64,000 nucleotides of DNA from assembly GCF_014493765.1 (NCBI RefSeq), contig NZ_JACTVJ010000013.1:248001-312000 (forward strand), given 5' to 3'. The notes below the pieces were generated by a model, which saw only the letters and a list, made by a program, of their open reading frames with translations, was not told where the DNA came from and did no database searches. This stretch comes from Streptomyces polyasparticus. GTDB lineage: Bacteria; Actinomycetota; Actinomycetes; Streptomycetales; Streptomycetaceae. A program made the position numbers and the translations under genes. This document shows, one piece after another, positions 1 through 7,954 of the stretch (position 1 is the stretch's first letter; each line of letters begins with the position of its first letter).

Positions 1-456
1 TTCCTGGACGGCCGGGACCATGGCGAGGGCGAGCCCGGCCGCGGTGCCGGCCGGGCGTCCGCAGAGCCGGGCGGCGAGCCGGGCGGTGAGGGCGCAGGCC
101 CCGGCGGCCGCGATGACCGACGGCAGCCGCAAGGTGAGCAGACTGTCGCCGAACAGCGCGAAGTTGACGTGCATCACCGCGTAGTAGAGGCCGTGGACGA
201 GGTCCACCTGCCCGAGCAGGTGGAGGATCTCGCCCGGCGAGCGGTGCGCCGCCTGCCAGGTCGCCGCCTCGTCCCGCCACATGCTGTGCTCCCGCTCGAT
301 CCCCCACAGACCCAAGGAGAGGGAGAAGAGCACGGGCCACAGGGCGACCCCGTACGCACCCCGGACGTCCACGCGCAGGAGGTGCAGACGACGGGCCGGG
401 ACCTTCAGTTGACCTACGGCAGGGCGCGCCGAAGCAGCACCCACGGCAGCTGACAC
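1..456 (-). CDS. GT-C (GT39/ArnT-like) membrane glycosyltransferase, 3' truncated by window
   Basis: The minus-strand frame is open from a GTG at 456 to the left edge, so about 152 N-terminal residues are present and the rest lies outside. After a short cytoplasmic segment there is a hydrophobic helix (AYGVALWPVLFSLSLGLWG), then a loop carrying SMWRDEAATW. A second hydrophobic stretch (VMHVNFALFGDSLLTLRLP) and a third follow. A first helix followed by an external loop with an acidic residue (here the D-E pair) is the hallmark of GT-C enzymes that transfer sugars from polyprenyl-phosphate donors. This points to a membrane mannosyltransferase-type protein. It lies 78 bases past the end of the ABC transporter operon and could be co-transcribed with it. 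The start is tentative because the frame opens just upstream and no strong ribosome site is visible. The acceptor is unknown. Confidence 0.6.
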   Translation of the reverse strand, partial: MSAAVGAASARPAVGQLKVPARRLHLLRVDVRGAYGVALWPVLFSLSLGLWGIEREHSMWRDEAATWQAAHRSPGEILHLLGQVDLVHGLYYAVMHVNFALFGDSLLTLRLPSVIAAAGACALTARLAARLCGRPAGTAAGLALAMVPAVQE

Positions 457-534
457 AGCAGGGATCCGTAACTGTCGGGAGTGATGAGTTCGGCGAGATG
501 CCGCGCGGATACGCCGGTGCGGCCGGGGCGACTG

Positions 535-1218
535 CTAGCGGCGGCGTCCCGGCGGGCGCGGCAGGAGCAGGGCGGCCGCGATCAGCGCGACCGCGGCCGT
601 GGCACGCCAGCGGGCGGCCGCGCCGTCCCACTGCGCCCCGTCGTCGGGTGTCGCGAAGAAGGCGGCCTCCTGGGGCAGGAACGTCAGCGCGACCACGATG
701 ACGAGGAGACCGGCGGCCACGAGACCTCCGCCCTGCCCCACGGTGAACCGCAGGCCCGCGAGCCCGAGCGCCACGGCCACCAGCGTCAGGGCCAGGGCCT
801 CCACGGAGAGGTCAGCGGTGGGAAACGCGGGGCGCAGCTCCGCCGTCACCGCCTGTCGTACGAGCAGCACATCGAGGAGCCAGAAGGCCGCGAGGGCCGG
901 CAGCACGACGGCCAGGCGCACCGACCGGCGCAGCCACCACGGCGAGGGGCAGGCGGTCGTGGTGGCCGCCGCCGGATCGTCCAGGGCGAAGGCCACGGCC
1001 AGCGCCGTGAGTACGGCGGCGAGTTGCAGCAGTACGGAGCCTGCGGCGAGGTCGAGGCCGAGCGAGAAGACCGCCGGCACCGCGCACATCAGCGTGGCCA
1101 GGGCTGCCGCGCACAGCAGAGGCAGGACCCGTGCGGCCCTCAACTCATGACGGGCCAGGTCCGCCGAGGGCCGTGCGGGGCGTCCCGGTGCGGCGCCACC
1201 GCCGACCGCGGGAGTCAC
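535..1218 (-). CDS. ABC transporter-associated membrane protein (second membrane subunit)
   Basis: A 227-residue protein with about six hydrophobic segments and no recognisable catalytic motif. The GTG at 1218 was chosen because it overlaps the TGA of the upstream permease by four bases, matching the GTGA/ATGA coupling used at every other junction of this operon; the longer open frame upstream reads through the permease out of frame and is not coding. Position after an ABC ATPase and a larger permease suggests a second membrane subunit of the same exporter. That role is inferred from context only. The protein ends in a basic tail (PRPPGRRR). Confidence 0.65.
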   Translation of the reverse strand: MTPAVGGGAAPGRPARPSADLARHELRAARVLPLLCAAALATLMCAVPAVFSLGLDLAAGSVLLQLAAVLTALAVAFALDDPAAATTTACPSPWWLRRSVRLAVVLPALAAFWLLDVLLVRQAVTAELRPAFPTADLSVEALALTLVAVALGLAGLRFTVGQGGGLVAAGLLVIVVALTFLPQEAAFFATPDDGAQWDGAAARWRATAAVALIAAALLLPRPPGRRR

Positions 1219-2813
1219 CTGGGGCTGCACATCGAGTCCTTCCCGTATCCGTCCGGCTGCTCCGGCACGTCGAGCCCGAGCAGCCGCGCGGCCTCGGCCG
1301 AGCTCGTGTCCTTGGCGGTGAGCTCCGCCCAGTGGGCCTTCGCCTTGGCGCCCACGTCGGCGGCCGGCAGGTTGAGCAGCCGGAACGCGAGGTCGATGTC
1401 GCTCTGTTCCGTCTCCACGGTCGTGACGGTGCCGAATCCGATCAGTCCGCCGAAGCTGCGGTCGATCCTCGACCGCAGGGCCTCGGCGGTCCCCGGTGCG
1501 GCCTGGCCGGCGAGCCACAGCGTGAGCACGCTCCGGCCGCCGCAGAGCAGGGCGTCCTGCGGTCCCGACCGGGCCGGTTCCCCTGTCACGACGCGGGCCG
1601 CGAACGCCGTCGCGAAGCCACCCGTGGCATCGCGCCCTAGATCGGATCCGTCGCCCCACGCCGTGCCGACCGCGACGGCCCCGGATGTGCCGGCCTTCCG
1701 GTCGTCCTCGGCCCAGGCGTCGATCGGCGCGGTCGTCTGGCCGAGGCTCGACTCGGATACGGGGGTGATGTGCTGGCGCACCGTATAGCGCGGATCGCGT
1801 GCGTCACCGGGCACCCAGCGCAGAATGCCCTCGGACACGCGCGCCCACTCCTTGTGCCGGTCGAGGAACTCCGGGAAGGCGCAGTAGGTCAACTCCCCTT
1901 CCTTCACGCATGTTTGACCCTCCGACGGCGCGTCGAGCGCGCGCTGCCGCGCGGCGGCAAGCGAGTCGGGGGCGGGCCGGGCGTTCAGCACACCGGCCAC
2001 GGCGACGCCGGCGAGGGATACGGCGAGCAGCACGCGCACCGACGCCGCCTTGAGTCCGGCCCGCAGCAGCGCCGCGGTCGCACAGGCCAGGGCAAGCAGC
2101 AGCAGGTACAGCAGATGCTGCCCGGCGGGCCGGTGCAGCAGCCCCGAGGGCAGCGCGGCGTGCAGCTCGTCCTCGACGGCGATCAGGCCCCACCAGCGCC
2201 AGGACTCGAACGGGAAGAGCGCGCCGACGACGGTGACGATCGCGAGGCAGGCGAGGGCGATGGGTCCGGCCGCCACCGACCTGGTGATCAGCCCGAGCAG
2301 GACGGCCAGGGTGCCTGCGACGAGCACCGCGGCGGGCCCCGCGGCGAGTTCGGCGGGCGACGGGCTGCCCGCGGCCCCGGGCTGCGCGGCCAGCCAGCCG
2401 ATCCGGGCGCCGGCGAGCACCGCGGTGAGCAGCGCGGCCGGGAGCACGGCGAGCAGCAGCGCCGCGGCCCGCTGCCACGGCAGCAGGACGAGCGAGAGGA
2501 ACCAGCCCTCCGTACCGTCGCGGGCCGGCCGGATCGCCGCCAGGTGCACGGCGAGGAAGGTCCCCGCGGCGATCAGGAGTAGCTGGCTCTGCACCAGCCG
2601 GTCCTCGTCGTGGAGGACCGGGAAGCCCGAACTGCCCGCCACGACCGACTCGTAGACCCACAACGCCACGCAGAGCAGCAGTGATCCGAGGAAGGCCGGG
2701 TGGCGCAGGAGGCGGCGGCCTTCGGTGAGGGCCAGGGCCCGCACTCCGGCGCCGGTGCCGGGCGGAGCGGGCGGGGCGGTGCGGGCCCGCTCCGGCTGCT
2801 GGATCGTGCTCAT
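1215..2813 (-). CDS. ABC transporter permease with extracytoplasmic C-terminal domain
   Basis: A 532-residue integral membrane protein. Residues about 35-290 hold around seven hydrophobic segments typical of ABC-2 type permeases. The rest is a soluble, probably external domain with a Cys pair region (GQTCVKEGELTYCAF). The ATG at 2813 overlaps the stop of the ATPase gene as ATGA, which supports this start over the longer open frame. The large C-terminal domain is unusual for a plain ABC-2 permease and may bind substrate or a wall component. Substrate is unknown. Encoded with its own ECF sigma and anti-sigma factors, so production is probably inducible. Confidence 0.75.
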   Translation of the reverse strand: MSTIQQPERARTAPPAPPGTGAGVRALALTEGRRLLRHPAFLGSLLLCVALWVYESVVAGSSGFPVLHDEDRLVQSQLLLIAAGTFLAVHLAAIRPARDGTEGWFLSLVLLPWQRAAALLLAVLPAALLTAVLAGARIGWLAAQPGAAGSPSPAELAAGPAAVLVAGTLAVLLGLITRSVAAGPIALACLAIVTVVGALFPFESWRWWGLIAVEDELHAALPSGLLHRPAGQHLLYLLLLALACATAALLRAGLKAASVRVLLAVSLAGVAVAGVLNARPAPDSLAAARQRALDAPSEGQTCVKEGELTYCAFPEFLDRHKEWARVSEGILRWVPGDARDPRYTVRQHITPVSESSLGQTTAPIDAWAEDDRKAGTSGAVAVGTAWGDGSDLGRDATGGFATAFAARVVTGEPARSGPQDALLCGGRSVLTLWLAGQAAPGTAEALRSRIDRSFGGLIGFGTVTTVETEQSDIDLAFRLLNLPAADVGAKAKAHWAELTAKDTSSAEAARLLGLDVPEQPDGYGKDSMCSPR

Positions 2814-3760
2814 CGCGTGCCGCCTTCCGGCCGCGTGCCGGCCTCGGGCTCCGGCCACATGCCGCTCTCCGCGGCGGAGTTGAGCAGCAGATAGCCGTCC
2901 TCGAGCGTGGCGTCGGCGGTCTGGGCCCCGGGCGGCGGCGCTCCGATGTTGCGGAACAGACCGGTGCCCGTACGCCAGCCGGCTACCGCGCGCGGTTCGC
3001 GCTCCGGGCTGAACCAGACGCGTCCGTCGGCCAGTTCACCGAGCCCTCGCGCGGAGCCGTCGTACCGTACGCGCCCCGCGGCGAGCACGACGACGCGGTG
3101 GCACAGGGCGCTGACGTCCTCGGTCTGGTGGGTGGAGAGCAGCACGGTGCGGCCCTCGCCGAGCTCGGCGACCAGCTCGCGGAAGCGCAGCCGCTGCTCG
3201 GGGTCGAGGCCGACCGTGGGTTCGTCCAGGATCAGCAGCTCGGGGTCGCCGATCAACGCCGAGGCGAGGGCGACGCGTTGGCGCATACCGCCGGAGAGCG
3301 CCTTGAGCTTCTTGCCGCGTACCTCGCTCAGACCCACCGCGTCGAGCACCCGCCGCACCTCTTCGTGGCGTGCCGCCCGGTCGGTGTGCTCCTTGAGGAT
3401 GGCCACGTAGTCGACGAACTCGAAGGCGGTGAAGTGCCGGTGGAAGCCCGGCGCCTGGGGCAGATAGCCCAGCCTGCGGCGGATCTCCTGGCGCGAACGC
3501 GGCTCGAGCGGATCCCGGCCGAACACGCTGAGGCTGCCGTCCGAGGGCACGAGGACGGTGGCGAGCGCACGCAGCAGGGTGGTCTTGCCCGCGCCGTTGG
3601 GGCCGAGCAGGCCGGTGACCCCCGTGCCGAGGCTGAGCGTCACCCCGTCGAGTGCGACGGTCCTGCGGTAGCGCACGGTCAGGCCGGTCACCTGGACCAT
3701 CGCCTCGCCGGCTGCTGCTGACGGCACGGGTGCGGCCTCGGTGGTCGTCTCGGGATTCAT
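2810..3760 (-). CDS. ABC transporter ATP-binding protein
   Basis: A 316-residue ATPase with every core motif: Walker A GPNGAGKT, signature LSGGMRQR, Walker B LLILDEPTVGLD and H-loop STHQTED. The overall layout matches the CcmA-type (ABC-2 exporter) family. It energises the membrane proteins encoded immediately downstream. About 20 N-terminal residues rich in Thr, Ala and Pro precede the ATPase fold, and the C-terminal 80 residues extend beyond it. The ATG at 3760 overlaps the anti-sigma stop codon by four bases. The likely role is export, or removal of an envelope-active compound, under control of the co-encoded sigma factor. The substrate cannot be told from sequence. Confidence 0.9.
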   Translation of the reverse strand: MNPETTTEAAPVPSAAAGEAMVQVTGLTVRYRRTVALDGVTLSLGTGVTGLLGPNGAGKTTLLRALATVLVPSDGSLSVFGRDPLEPRSRQEIRRRLGYLPQAPGFHRHFTAFEFVDYVAILKEHTDRAARHEEVRRVLDAVGLSEVRGKKLKALSGGMRQRVALASALIGDPELLILDEPTVGLDPEQRLRFRELVAELGEGRTVLLSTHQTEDVSALCHRVVVLAAGRVRYDGSARGLGELADGRVWFSPEREPRAVAGWRTGTGLFRNIGAPPPGAQTADATLEDGYLLLNSAAESGMWPEPEAGTRPEGGTR

Positions 3761-4608
3761 ACCTGGATGCCCTTCTGGAAGTCGAAACCCGCCCGCAGGG
3801 CCATCAGGGCCACAACGGCGGCGAGCAGCAGCGCCGCGAGGACGGACTGTCCGGCAGCGGAGAACAGCACCTCGGAGCGGAACGTGAGCACGAGGGCGGT
3901 CAGCCACGCGGCGCCGGCGAGCGCGGGGGCGGTGACGGGTCCGCAGCGCGGCATGAGCACCAGGCTCAGCGCGGTGGTCAGGCCCATCGGCAGAAGCCAG
4001 CCGAAGGCGGCGGGGCCCAGGCGCGGCAGGATCAGCGAGGCGAGCGCCGCGAGCACGGCGCTGCTCAGCAGGACCGCGGTGGCCCGCAGCAGCACGGGCC
4101 TGAACACGCTGGGCGCGGCGGCCTGCCCGATCTCGTACGCGGGGTCGAAGCGCCGGCTCGACGAGATGGCCACTCCGAGGGCGGGCAGCAGCGGCGCGAG
4201 GGCGACGAAGGTGAACGGCGAGCGGGCGTCCGGCTCGAGGAGCCGCGCGGTGAGCGCGGTGCACAGCAGGGTGAGCAGGACGCCGACGAGCCAGGTGGAC
4301 CGCAGCGCGGGGGTCGCGGACAGGACGCGCGCCATGTGGTCCGGCACGCGCAGGGCGAGCAGGCACCGTTCGAGCCGGCCCGGTACGGGCAGGTCGAGCG
4401 CGTGGTCGAGACGGTGCCAGAGCCGGTCGATCTGCCGGCTCCCGGTGTGGGCAGCGAGCTGCGCCCGGCAGGGTGCGCAGGTGTCGAGGTGCGGTTCGAG
4501 TCGCTGCCGGTCCTGCGGCGGCAGGCTGCCTTGTGCGTACCGGTTCAGGACCTCTGCCGAGGCGTGCTGCGGGCCGTACGTCATTCCTGTCACCTGCGGG
4601 TCGTTCAC
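3757..4608 (-). CDS. zinc-finger anti-sigma factor fused to membrane domain
   Basis: A 283-residue protein. The N-terminal 70 residues contain the ZAS (zf-HC2) motif as HLDTCAPC, that is H-x3-C-x2-C, which in this family grips the cognate ECF sigma factor, often redox- or zinc-sensitively. The remainder has about six hydrophobic segments, so this is a membrane-anchored sensor/anti-sigma. The GTG at 4608 overlaps the sigma stop by four bases; an internal ATG at 4584 is an alternative. The six-segment membrane part is larger than the single helix of many anti-sigmas and may sense the state of the membrane or of the adjacent transporter. Confidence 0.8.
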   Translation of the reverse strand: MNDPQVTGMTYGPQHASAEVLNRYAQGSLPPQDRQRLEPHLDTCAPCRAQLAAHTGSRQIDRLWHRLDHALDLPVPGRLERCLLALRVPDHMARVLSATPALRSTWLVGVLLTLLCTALTARLLEPDARSPFTFVALAPLLPALGVAISSSRRFDPAYEIGQAAAPSVFRPVLLRATAVLLSSAVLAALASLILPRLGPAAFGWLLPMGLTTALSLVLMPRCGPVTAPALAGAAWLTALVLTFRSEVLFSAAGQSVLAALLLAAVVALMALRAGFDFQKGIQV

Positions 4609-5258
4609 GATTCCTGCCACCCCCTTCCTCGCTGGGCCGGGTTTCCCCGGTGGGTCGGTTGCCGGGCGGGTGGGTCCGCCCGGTCCAGTTCCTCGCGCAG
4701 CCGCCGGCGGGCCCGCACGGCCCGCGTCTTGACGGTGCCTTCGGGCAACTGCAGCCGCTTCGCGGCCTGTTGCGTGGTCAGGCCTTCGAGCACGGTGGCC
4801 TGGACCACGGCGCGCAGGTCCGGCGGCAGCCGGTCGAGCGCGGCGTGCACCCTGCCGAACTCGCCTTCGTCGAGGGCCTGTTCCACGGCCGAGCGGCGCG
4901 GCAGGAAGCGCAGCCCGGCCAGCGTCTGCCGGATCCGGTGCTGTGCGGCCCTGCTGCGGGCGGCATCGACCGTACGGCGCGAGGCGATCCGCCAGAGCCA
5001 GCCGGCGAAGTCCCGCACCTCGGGCTGACGCCCTTCGCTGCAGGCGCGCCACACGGCGAGGAACGACTCCTGGACGATGTCGTCGAGCTGGGCGGCATCG
5101 GCGCACCGGTACCGCAACCGCGCGACGAGCCACGGCGCATAGCGCCGGTACAGGCACTCGAACGCGGCGCGGTCGCTTTCGCACAGCGCGGCCAGCAACG
5201 CGGCATCCGAGGGCGCCTCCCCCGCCGACTCGGCATCCGCGGGTTCCTCCCCCGCCAT
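4605..5258 (-). CDS. ECF (sigma-70 family) RNA polymerase sigma factor
   Basis: 217 residues. Region 2 is visible as ECLYRRYAPWLVARL through DDIVQESFLAVWRA and WLWRIASRRTVDAARSR. Region 4 is visible as LPPDLRAVVQATVLEGLTTQ followed by the helix-turn-helix AAKRLQLPEGTVKTRAVRAR. It lacks region 3, as ECF sigmas do. The ATG at 5258 has a GAGG box ten bases upstream; a GTG three codons earlier sits too close to that box. First gene of a five-gene coupled operon, so it probably drives its own operon in response to a signal relayed by the membrane anti-sigma. A Crp-like palindrome lies about 55 bases upstream. Confidence 0.85.
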   Translation of the reverse strand: MAGEEPADAESAGEAPSDAALLAALCESDRAAFECLYRRYAPWLVARLRYRCADAAQLDDIVQESFLAVWRACSEGRQPEVRDFAGWLWRIASRRTVDAARSRAAQHRIRQTLAGLRFLPRRSAVEQALDEGEFGRVHAALDRLPPDLRAVVQATVLEGLTTQQAAKRLQLPEGTVKTRAVRARRRLREELDRADPPARQPTHRGNPAQRGRGWQES

Positions 5259-5583
5259 CTGACTCACACCTCTTCGTCGGACCGGACCCCGCCGACGGTT
5301 CACCCCCCGCATGTGATCTACCTCACTTCACTCGAACTCCCGAAGTGGGGCCATGGAACTCCGCTCTCTCCTTCACGCCCTCACACCTCTGCACCCGCGA
5401 ACTACGCATCACCACAGGTGGATCACCGGACCACTCCCCTCACAAGAGCGAACACGGACGGACAACAGACGGCTCCACTCAGTCGCTCAGCGCCCTTAAT
5501 CGGCCGATTTATCCCCTCTATTCAGAGGAAAGTCCTCCTCATGACCTGACCCGGCCATGTCAGCACTCCACAAGGAGATTGAT
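5259..5583. promoter_or_regulatory. divergent intergenic region between sigma operon and secreted protein gene
   Basis: 325 bases without a gene, separating two divergently read genes, so it should carry both promoters. TGTGATCTACCTCACT at 5312-5327 matches the Crp palindrome (TGTGA-N6-TCACA) at nine of the ten arm positions, and also the GTG-N6-CAC type core reported for Streptomyces Crp. An AT-richer stretch with TTTATCCCCTCTATTC lies near 5508-5523, and an AAGGAG ribosome site at 5572-5577 serves the plus-strand gene. No clear -35/-10 pair can be assigned by eye. Confidence 0.4.
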
Positions 5584-5940
5584 TTGCGAACCATTACGCG
5601 CGGTCTGGCGATAGCCGGCGCCGTGACCGCTCTCGGCTTCGGCGCCACGGGCACGGCGTCCGCCGAAACTTCGGCCGGGGCACCCGCACGCGGGTCCATA
5701 CCCGCCCCCAACGCGACGGCCCCGGACAGTGGCGCCGGTGTCCTCGCGGCTCCGCCGAGCTGCGTGCGGTCCTGGACCACGACCAACTACGCATATGCGA
5801 AGAGCAGCTGTTCGGGCTCGTACACGATCAAGTTCGTCTGGTCGTACGGACGCGACAGCTTCACGATCCGCCCGGGCGAGCAGTGGCACCACGCGCGCCC
5901 GAGCTCGATCTCCGGCTTCGACGGGCTGCAGCTGTGCTGA
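5584..5940 (+). CDS. small secreted cysteine-containing protein, possibly tendamistat-like
   Basis: 118 residues. The TTG at 5584 was chosen because AAGGAG lies six bases upstream; the in-frame ATG nine codons earlier would put that box inside the gene. The N-terminus is a good Sec signal peptide (TITRGLAIAGAVTALGFGA, then GTASA, cleavage before ETSAG). The mature part has a disordered Ala/Pro stretch, then PPSCVRSW, YAKSSCSGSYTIKFVW and a C-terminal LQLC. This spacing and the beta-rich look recall the small Streptomyces alpha-amylase inhibitor (tendamistat) fold, but three rather than four cysteines are present, so the assignment is tentative. A strong terminator follows. Confidence 0.7.
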   Translation: MRTITRGLAIAGAVTALGFGATGTASAETSAGAPARGSIPAPNATAPDSGAGVLAAPPSCVRSWTTTNYAYAKSSCSGSYTIKFVWSYGRDSFTIRPGEQWHHARPSSISGFDGLQLC

Positions 5941-5980
5941 CGCCTCCTCTGCCGGAGAACGACAACCACTGAGGACGTAC

Positions 5981-6017
5981 GTGCGGCTTCCCGAACTCGA
6001 CCTTCGGGAAGCCGCAC
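5981..6017. terminator. strong hairpin terminator between convergent genes
   Basis: A perfect 15-bp inverted repeat (5981-5995 and 6003-6017) with a 7-base loop, followed by TTTCC. It lies 40 bases after the secreted protein gene and 32 bases before the end of the minus-strand gene, so it probably stops both. Confidence 0.85.
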
Positions 6018-6049
6018 TTTCCTCAGAGTAGTGCGCGTCGGCGCAGCCC

Positions 6050-7138
6050 TCACCGCCGCGGCGGCGTGGGCTGCGCCGACGCGGCCAGCGCTCCGCACAG
6101 TGCCGTCGGCCCGCCCGTGGCGTACGGGTCCGTGCCGGCCGGGCCGCCGGACGCGGCGCTCTGCCCGGCGAGCAGCGGCCGCAGCCGGTCCGCCGAGTCG
6201 GCGCCGCAGGACAGCGGTCCCGCCTGCAGGTAGGAGAGGGTCAACTCCACCTGCCCGACGCGCAGATTGTCCTTGTCGAAACGGAAGTGCAGCTCCCGCC
6301 GTACGGTGAAAAGCGAAACCCGCGAGTCGTCACCGGCGACCGGGCGCAGGGCGTAGACGAACGTGTGGTGCGAGGTCACCTCCAGGGTGTCCGCGCTCGT
6401 CTCCGCAGCCTTCAGCGTCCCGTTGACCCGCACCTCGTCGCCCGCGAGCGCGACCTTGGCCGGATCGAAGCGCACCAGCCAGCCGCTGGGCGCGTGCCGG
6501 CCGTCGGCGGCGGGCCGGTCGAGGCCGGCGTCGAACTGCTGGAGCTGGTCGGGGTCGATCAGGCGGCGCACCGGCCGTATCTCCGCACCGGTGAGCACGG
6601 CGGGGTCGAGCGAGGAGGCCACGAGATAGTTCTTCGCCACGTCGAGGGCGGACCTGACCTGGTCGGCGGAGAAGTGCGCGGTGCGGTACACGGCGGGGAA
6701 CGGCATCCCGGACGCGCCCGCGCCGAACTCGGCCGCCGGGCTGTTCTCGAACAGCTCCGCCGCGCTCTTGCCACCGGGCACGGGTCCCTGCGGCGACAGC
6801 GGGATCACGGTCATCCGCAGCGGGTCGGCCGGCCTGGACTCGGGCTGGGAGTAGGGCTGCCGTACGCCCATGTAGATCGCCACGGCGAAGGCGACCGCGA
6901 TCAAGACGATCATCACCAGGGCCTGCAGCGAGAGCCGCCGGTGGGCGGCGGCATGCGGGGTCACCACGCGTTTGCGCACCGCGGGTGCGTGGTCGGTGAT
7001 CCGCTCCCGCGCGGAGTTCTCCTGCAAGCGGGCAGCACGGATGAACGACTCGTCGAAGACTACGGAACGGAACTCTTCCTCGCTCCCACCGGGAACGCCC
7101 TCGGGTGTGCCCTCAGGTGGGTCTCCAGGCCCGGCCAT
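6050..7138 (-). CDS. single-pass membrane protein with SVVFDE motif, Streptomyces-conserved
   Basis: 362 residues. Order: acidic/Gly-Pro cytoplasmic N-terminus with EEEFRSVVFDESFIRAARL at about 20-38; a basic linker; one membrane helix (VMIVLIAVAFAVAIYMGVR) near residue 80; then a 250-residue extracytoplasmic domain with two C-terminal Cys (LSCGADS, ALCGALA). No enzyme motif recognised. The SVVFDE region is shared with the next gene upstream, so the two look like diverged partners. Genes at this place beside proA and near the mre cluster have been linked in S. coelicolor to the spore wall synthesizing complex; I recall that from memory and cannot confirm it is this protein. Confidence 0.75.
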   Translation of the reverse strand: MAGPGDPPEGTPEGVPGGSEEEFRSVVFDESFIRAARLQENSARERITDHAPAVRKRVVTPHAAAHRRLSLQALVMIVLIAVAFAVAIYMGVRQPYSQPESRPADPLRMTVIPLSPQGPVPGGKSAAELFENSPAAEFGAGASGMPFPAVYRTAHFSADQVRSALDVAKNYLVASSLDPAVLTGAEIRPVRRLIDPDQLQQFDAGLDRPAADGRHAPSGWLVRFDPAKVALAGDEVRVNGTLKAAETSADTLEVTSHHTFVYALRPVAGDDSRVSLFTVRRELHFRFDKDNLRVGQVELTLSYLQAGPLSCGADSADRLRPLLAGQSAASGGPAGTDPYATGGPTALCGALAASAQPTPPRR

Positions 7139-7257
7139 ACCTTCAGAGTAGGTTTCCGGAGCCTCGGGTAAACGCCCTGGTACGCGTCAACTTTTCGCAA
7201 GGACACCGGTGTTGGCGCGCGGACGCCCCATCGGGGGGGTGGTCGTACAGGGAACTG

Positions 7258-7821
7258 TCAGGGTGTGACCGGATTCGCCGACACAGCCGGAGCCTCGTAG
7301 TCCGCGGACGCCGAGGGCGCCTGCTCGACCCCGGTGGTCGGGGGCGGCGTACGGTCCTGGCGGCTCGGCGACGAGGCTCCCCGGTAGACCGCGCTGAACG
7401 CGAGCGCCACCATGCCGATGCCCATCAGGAGCGCGAGCAGCCAGGCCACGGGCCGGTGCCAGCGCGAGTGGCCCTTGCGGGCGATGCGGTCCTCGACCAA
7501 GTCCTGTTCATGGCCGCCGGGTTGGGATTCTTCATGGCGGTACGAGGCTTCGTCGCCGTACCGGGAACGGCGGGCGCGCGTCTCGTATCCGTCGTAGAAC
7601 TCGTCCCCTTCGTCCTCACCGCCGGCTCCCAGGGCTCTGGCCCGGTGCGCCTCGGCCTCGGCGCGCGCCTGGGCGGCGGAGAGCAGCCGCTCGACCGCGG
7701 TCGGCTCATGTATCCGCGCGGCCCGTACGAAGTCCTCGTCGAAGACCACGGAGGCGAACTCTTCGTCCGCACCCCCGTGGTCGTGGTCGTCGTCGGGCTC
7801 CCAGCCGTCCGGAAACGGCAT
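7258..7821 (-). CDS. single-pass membrane protein with SVVFDE motif (short partner)
   Basis: 187 residues from the ATG at 7821 (GGAGG lies upstream; longer reading frames run into non-coding sequence). The acidic N-terminus contains DEEFASVVFDEDFVRAARI, nearly the same as in the downstream gene. An Ala/Arg/Glu-rich helix (SAAQARAEAEAHRARAL) and a Gly/Glu/Tyr-rich linker follow. One membrane helix (VAWLLALLMGIGMVALAFSA) and a short Ser/Pro/Ala-rich external tail end the protein. It lacks the large external domain of its partner. Spacing to the partner gene is 119 bases. Function unknown; the shared cytoplasmic motif suggests both bind the same cytosolic protein. Confidence 0.7.
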   Translation of the reverse strand: MPFPDGWEPDDDHDHGGADEEFASVVFDEDFVRAARIHEPTAVERLLSAAQARAEAEAHRARALGAGGEDEGDEFYDGYETRARRSRYGDEASYRHEESQPGGHEQDLVEDRIARKGHSRWHRPVAWLLALLMGIGMVALAFSAVYRGASSPSRQDRTPPPTTGVEQAPSASADYEAPAVSANPVTP

Positions 7822-7954
7822 GCCCCCCACGTCCTCCGGCACCCGTCCAGAGTAGACCTGAGGGGTCAATTTGGGCAGACGGTAAGGAAATTCGACCGGG
7901 GCCTCAAACGGAAGCCCCGGCCCCATGTATGCCCATCAGCCCCACGTACGACCG

